From contig DFKI01000055.1 in assembly GCA_002373325.1 (NCBI GenBank), positions 1-9,194 on the forward strand: DNA of 9,194 nucleotides, in the 5' to 3' direction. A program made the translations under genes and the position numbers. Shown here piece by piece: positions 7,161 to 9,194 of this stretch. Under the pieces are notes generated by a model. It made no database searches, was not told where the DNA came from, and saw only the letters and a program-made list of their open reading frames with translations. The DNA is from Treponema sp. UBA3649. GTDB lineage: Bacteria > Spirochaetota > Spirochaetia > Treponematales > Treponemataceae. How positions within the stretch are numbered: position 1 is the stretch's first letter; every line of letters begins with the position of its first letter.

Positions 7161-7190
7161 TGTCATTGCCGTGCTTGACACGGCAATCTC
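7161..7190 (+). repeat. Hairpin (REP-like) repeat, complete copy
   Basis: This 30-nt element begins TGTCATTG and ends CAATCTC. It has a 9-bp perfect stem (ATTGCCGTG/CACGGCAAT) around the loop CTTGA and is followed by TAAC. It is the same family as 1-20 and 30-59, and it terminates the tandem repeat array. It lies between the channel operon promoter and the terminator of the toxin-antitoxin operon. Confidence 0.75.
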
Positions 7191-7286
7191 TAACAAAAAA
7201 AAGGACTACCGCACCTGTACGGATTATGAGTGCGTGTGGGAAACAAACGGATTTGTTCACCACTAACGCGGTCCACGGACCTTGGC

Positions 7287-7322
7287 AAAAAAAAGACCGG
7301 CAACCATGTTTTATGGCTACCG
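7287..7322 (-). terminator. Rho-independent terminator of the toxin-antitoxin operon
   Basis: Read on the minus strand, a 10-bp stem (7322-7313 with 7307-7298, two G-U wobbles in RNA) closes a 5-nt AAAAC loop. It is followed by GTC and eight T (7294-7287). It lies about 70 nt after the antitoxin stop, with no gene between. The 7191-7286 stretch beyond it shows only short inverted repeats and no gene. Confidence 0.8.
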
Positions 7323-7392
7323 ACATCTTACATCAAAACGGCATGGCAGAACACCACCCGCAATGCTGATGGTGGATAAATTGCATCAGATA

Positions 7393-7665
7393 TTAAATAA
7401 GAGCTATCTGGATTTTTTTACCAAGGGCATTTGCAAATTTTTCCAAAATTCCTATGGATGTATTGTGATTAAGGCTGAGAATATTGTCTACGGCAGTACG
7501 GGAAGTATGCATTTTTTTCGCCAGCGCGGATTTTGAGATTTTCTGCTTTTTCATCTCTGCTTCAAGCTGCAGGGCAATCAGCCTTTTTGCCGCAATTTCT
7601 TTTGCTTCCTCATACAGCCCCTGTTCAATCATAAAATCTTCAAAATCCTGTCCTATTCCTTTCAT
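7393..7665 (-). CDS. HTH (XRE/HigA-like) antitoxin
   Basis: This 90-residue protein has an acidic helical N-terminus (residues 1-38) followed by a Cro/XRE helix-turn-helix. The pattern SKSALAKKMHTSRTAVDNIL (44-63) is the DNA-binding pair, and LEKFANALGKKIQIAL is the closing helix typical of HigA-like antitoxins. It would neutralise the adjacent toxin and repress the operon from the palindrome at 8021-8042. The ATG at 7665 has an AAGGA about 9 nt upstream. In the toxin's restored reading frame, the toxin TGA overlaps this ATG as ATGA, the usual coupled arrangement. Toxin-first gene order is as in higBA-type loci. The terminator at 7287-7322 follows it. Confidence 0.85.
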   Translation of the reverse strand: MKGIGQDFEDFMIEQGLYEEAKEIAAKRLIALQLEAEMKKQKISKSALAKKMHTSRTAVDNILSLNHNTSIGILEKFANALGKKIQIALI

Positions 7666-7687
7666 TTATTCATGTCCTTGAACAGTT

Positions 7688-8014
7688 TCAATCTGCCCTT
7701 TGCACACTGCAACTCATTCTGCGGTGTTTTTGTGATTTTTTTACAAAGCCATGCAGCAATACCATTGTATTCTCTGCAATCGTAAAAAAAATTCTGCAAA
7801 TCCCATCTGTAATGGAGAGCCTAATTTCCCACAAATCCTCATCCATTTTTCTTACAAGCGGTAATCCCAAGGGAAAACCTTTTTGGACCTCAAAAATTTT
7901 TGCACCAATCTCACGTTTGTCATCTTGTGAAAGATTGATTATGAAATCCCTGCATGGTTGATTTCCCTGCTCTGTTTGAAAAAAGACGGCATTTAAGGGT
8001 TGTTCTCTTTCCAT
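7688..8014 (-). CDS. RelE/HigB-like (Gp49 family) toxin, frameshifted near its 3' end
   Basis: This is a probable ribosome-dependent mRNase toxin of the phage Gp49-like/HigB group. Family features are FFQTEQGNQPCRDFI near the N-terminus, FPLGLPLVRKMDEDLWEIRL in the middle and RIFFTIAENTMVLLHGFVKK. In frame it ends with the atypical QKHRRMSCSVQRAD after 108 residues. One base of shift at the A5 run 7727-7731 restores the family ending (KTPQNELQ...FKDMNK) and moves the stop to 7662-7664, overlapping the antitoxin ATG. The frame is therefore broken, misread, or shifted during translation. The ATG at 8014 is preferred over the ATG at 8029, because the latter lies inside the operator and -10 region and homologues begin close to 8014. 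No Shine-Dalgarno is present; the transcript is probably leaderless. Confidence 0.75.
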   Translation of the reverse strand: MEREQPLNAVFFQTEQGNQPCRDFIINLSQDDKREIGAKIFEVQKGFPLGLPLVRKMDEDLWEIRLSITDGICRIFFTIAENTMVLLHGFVKKSQKHRRMSCSVQRAD

Positions 8015-8020
8015 AAAATG

Positions 8021-8049
8021 ACTGTACATTATAATGTGCAGTTTGTCAA
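8021..8049 (-). promoter_or_regulatory. Promoter and palindromic operator of the toxin-antitoxin operon
   Basis: A 22-bp palindrome at 8021-8042 has half-sites ACTGnACATTA, with 10 of 11 positions paired. It covers a perfect minus-strand TATAAT (8033-8028). Alternatively TTGACA (8049-8044), a 17-nt spacer and TACAGT (8026-8021) put the transcript start at 8014, exactly the toxin ATG. Either way the palindrome blocks the core promoter, as expected for autorepression by the HTH antitoxin. Confidence 0.65.
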
Positions 8050-8221
8050 GTAAAAAAAATAGGGCATCTCAAAAAAATTAATTCGTAAGGGGTTTTGTTC
8101 CTTATAATAAGCCAAGTTGCTTGTCATCCCTGCCCGATCACCCCCGGCGGAACACCTTCTGCAAAGCCCATCGCTCGGCAGTCCACGGACCTCCGCTTCC
8201 CCATGCTCTGACACAAAGGGA
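8050..8221. other. Intergenic stretch without a credible gene
   Basis: It contains an A8 run (8050s), a TAGGGCATCTC stretch that resembles half of an inverted repeat, and a TATAAT on the plus strand with no gene behind it. A GC-rich part (8125-8220) begins near TGTCATCCCTGCC. The GTCCACGGACCT at 8181-8192 also occurs at 7271-7282, on the other side of the toxin-antitoxin locus. The open frame on the minus strand here has no family resemblance and no ribosome-binding site. Confidence 0.5.
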
Positions 8222-8308
8222 TTGTCACACGGATTTGGAAAAATCTAACGATTTTCCCGCTCCATCCCCAAAAGAAATTGCGTTAGCAATTTCCAATCCG
8301 TGTGACAA
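8222..8308. repeat. 87-nt inverted-repeat element with potential three-way junction
   Basis: A perfect 14-bp outer stem (TTGTCACACGGATT at 8222-8235 with 8295-8308) encloses two further hairpins. The first is GGAAAAATC/GATTTTCC with loop TAAC (8237-8257, one bulged A). The second is GAAATTGC/GCAATTTC with loop GTTA (8274-8293). The two loops are complementary. The halves also align with each other as one long imperfect inverted repeat. It may be a small non-autonomous mobile element, a dispersed repeat, or a structured RNA downstream of the 8307-8342 terminator. Confidence 0.7.
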
Positions 8309-8342
8309 AAAAAAGACCCTATCATCAAAACGATGACAGGGT
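8307..8342 (-). terminator. Rho-independent terminator downstream of the small lipoprotein-like gene
   Basis: On the minus strand an 11-bp stem (8342-8332 with 8326-8316, one mismatch at 8337/8321) with a 5-nt GTTTT loop is followed by GTC... and eight T (8314-8307). Its shape and GGTC-T8 ending resemble the terminator at 7287-7322. It is about 70 nt past the stop of the 8411-8554 frame, which is the only minus-strand candidate it could serve. Confidence 0.75.
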
Positions 8343-8410
8343 TTGACAAGTTAATTACTTATCATATTTGCAAAAATTAGTTAGTCTGCTTAGTCAGTGT
8401 ACATGATGCT

Positions 8411-8554
8411 TCAGTTTTCCATGCACCAAGTTGTTCCAGCAAATGGAGCTAATGAAGCTGATCCACCGCCATTGTCATCAGATCCAGCGTTGTTATTACA
8501 TGCGACGAAAGATAGGAGTGCACAGCTAAGCATGGCCAAAACTAAAATTCTCAA
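8411..8554 (-). CDS. Small lipoprotein-like gene, possibly a truncated and frameshifted remnant
   Basis: Translation from TTG at 8554 gives 47 residues: a hydrophobic signal-like segment (ILVLAMLSCALLSF), a lipobox-like FVAC with Cys19, an Asn/Asp/Gly/Ser-rich tether, then SLAPFAGTTWCMEN and a stop. This resembles the first part of spirochaete lipoproteins, which normally continue well past such a point. No Shine-Dalgarno precedes the TTG. An ATG at 8567 is one frame off: removing one A from the A5 run would join it as MSENLRILVLAM, a more natural start. The terminator of ppdK lies immediately upstream, leaving no room for a clear promoter, yet a good terminator follows at 8307-8342. It is either a small expressed lipoprotein or the stub of a decayed longer one. 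Confidence 0.45.
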   Translation of the reverse strand: MRILVLAMLSCALLSFVACNNNAGSDDNGGGSASLAPFAGTTWCMEN

Positions 8555-8567
8555 ATTTTTCGGACAT

Positions 8568-8596
8568 AAAAAATCCCCCCGAATCGCTCCGGGGGG
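8568..8596 (-). terminator. Rho-independent terminator of ppdK
   Basis: On the minus strand a 7-bp all-GC stem (8596-8590 with 8581-8575) with an 8-nt loop is followed by A and six T (8573-8568). It begins about 35 nt after the ppdK stop codon. It is a textbook terminator. Confidence 0.9.
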
Positions 8597-8631
8597 AAAT
8601 GTCTTGCTAAAAGACGCTTAAGCTTTTCGGC

Positions 8632-9194
8632 TTATTTCTTTGTGGTCTTTTTTGCAGTTGTCTTAGCGGTGGTCTTCTTTGCAGGAGCCTTCTTTTCCGC
8701 TACAGCCTTTGAAGTTGACTTCTTTGCGGTTGTCTTGGAAGCGGCTTTCTTTGCAGGAGCCTTCTTTGCGCTAGCTCCACCGTTTGCCTTGATAACAGCC
8801 TGTGCACCGGTCAAGCGAGCGGCAGGAACACGGAACGGTGAGCAAGAGACATAGTTCAGACCAAGCTTGTAGCAAAGCTCGATTGAAGCAGGATCTCCAC
8901 CATGCTCTCCACAGATTCCAAGGTGCAGGTCAGACTTAACTGAGCGTCCCTTAGCTTCTGCAATCTCAATCAAATCACCGGGTCCGTCGGGATCAAGTGT
9001 CTTGAACGGATCGAAGTCCAAAACCTTCTGGTCAAGGTAGGAATCAATGAACTTACCGTAGTCATCGCGGCTGAAACCGAATGTTGTCTGTGTAAGGTCG
9101 TTTGTTCCGAATGAGAAGAAGTCTGCGTACTCAGCAATCTTGTCAGCTGTGCAAGCGGCGCGTGGGAACTCAATCATAGAACCAATCTGGAACT
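8632..9194 (-). CDS. ppdK: Pyruvate phosphate dikinase, C-terminal part, with lysine-rich tail
   Basis: This is the 3' end of a gene that continues beyond the window. The enzyme interconverts pyruvate, ATP and phosphate with PEP, AMP and pyrophosphate. The visible part is the end of the PEP/pyruvate-binding barrel: QIGSMIEFPRAA, FFSFGTNDLTQTTFGFSRDD, and ICGEHGGDPASIELC, whose Cys (codon 8911-8913) is the expected catalytic cysteine. YVSCSPFRVPAARLTGAQAVI, the normal family C-terminus, follows. After it come 47 extra residues (8635-8775), a low-complexity tail of AKK, APAKK and TTAKK units with 17 lysines and one acidic residue, resembling histone H1-like tails. The function of the tail is unknown. 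The strong terminator at 8568-8596 closes the transcript. Confidence 0.95.
   Translation of the reverse strand, partial: FQIGSMIEFPRAACTADKIAEYADFFSFGTNDLTQTTFGFSRDDYGKFIDSYLDQKVLDFDPFKTLDPDGPGDLIEIAEAKGRSVKSDLHLGICGEHGGDPASIELCYKLGLNYVSCSPFRVPAARLTGAQAVIKANGGASAKKAPAKKAASKTTAKKSTSKAVAEKKAPAKKTTAKTTAKKTTKK

Noticed and set aside
7098..7190. Possible CRISPR array
   Set aside because: Units are directly abutting with no variable spacers and no cas genes are nearby; they derive from the hairpin repeat.
6873..7196. Open frame with a STAMTDC heptapeptide repeat on the minus strand
   Set aside because: The repeat is the translation of the 21-bp intergenic tandem array, the rest overlaps the start of the first channel gene in another frame, and it has no ribosome-binding site.
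8028..8049. TTGACA and TATAAT read as one promoter upstream of the toxin
   Set aside because: The spacing between them is only 10 nt; each needs a different partner box, as described for the operator feature.
8055..8085. TAGGGCATCTC with A-runs as a possible insertion sequence end
   Set aside because: Only one half is present, no matching inverted end or transposase remnant was found, and the similarity is too short to support a call.
8029..8214. 61-codon open frame on the minus strand upstream of the toxin
   Set aside because: No family resemblance and no ribosome-binding site; it spans GC-rich intergenic sequence and runs into the toxin-antitoxin promoter.
8397..8621. 74-codon open frame on the plus strand
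   Set aside because: It crosses the ppdK terminator and is antisense to the lipoprotein-like frame; the minus-strand frame has a signal peptide and is the better explanation.

Overview
The window looks like a chromosomal segment from a host-associated spirochaete, most likely a gut- or rumen-type Treponema. This is an inference from gene content: a DUF853/HerA-like ATPase, RCK-domain channels, an AAA-ATPase_like/PD-(D/E)XK protein, a pyruvate phosphate dikinase with a lysine-rich tail and a small lipoprotein-like ORF. Moderate GC and A/T-rich intergenic DNA are compatible with it. No rRNA, tRNA, CRISPR array or intact transposase was seen.

Layout. Positions 1-60 hold two head-to-head copies of a small hairpin repeat, followed by a good promoter and pyrE (+, 102-764). 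Everything else is on the minus strand. A PD-(D/E)XK-type AAA-ATPase (769-2340) converges on pyrE with only 4 bp between the stop codons. Next is a tight four-gene operon read from 7015 down to 2411: two tandem paralogous two-helix RCK channels whose selectivity filters are not the canonical GYGD, a stand-alone cyclic-nucleotide-binding protein, and a HerA/YjgR-like (DUF853) ATPase. A consensus-like promoter lies at 7033-7061. Intergenic region 7016-7392 holds that promoter, a tandem repeat apparently derived from the hairpin repeat, a full hairpin repeat, and the terminator of the next operon. A toxin-antitoxin pair (toxin 8014-7688, antitoxin 7665-7393) follows. Its toxin is frameshifted near the 3' end, and a near-perfect palindromic operator sits on its promoter. 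Region 8043-8410 has no credible gene. It holds remnant-like sequence, an 87-nt inverted-repeat element able to fold as a three-way junction, and a terminator. A 47-codon lipoprotein-like gene or remnant (8411-8554) and the 3' end of ppdK (8632 to the window end), with its own strong terminator, close the window.

How the genes may work together. The channel/CNBD/HerA operon is the most interesting unit. Its spacing implies co-translation, and it could be a nucleotide-responsive membrane system in which the ligand sensor is separate from the channel. That function is inference, not shown by the sequence. pyrE (pyrimidine synthesis) and ppdK (pyruvate/PEP interconversion) are housekeeping genes. 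Several genes (pyrE, the PD-(D/E)XK ATPase, the toxin) have their -10 box 6-7 nt before the start codon and no usable Shine-Dalgarno, which predicts leaderless mRNAs. The channel operon genes and the antitoxin have ordinary ribosome-binding sites.
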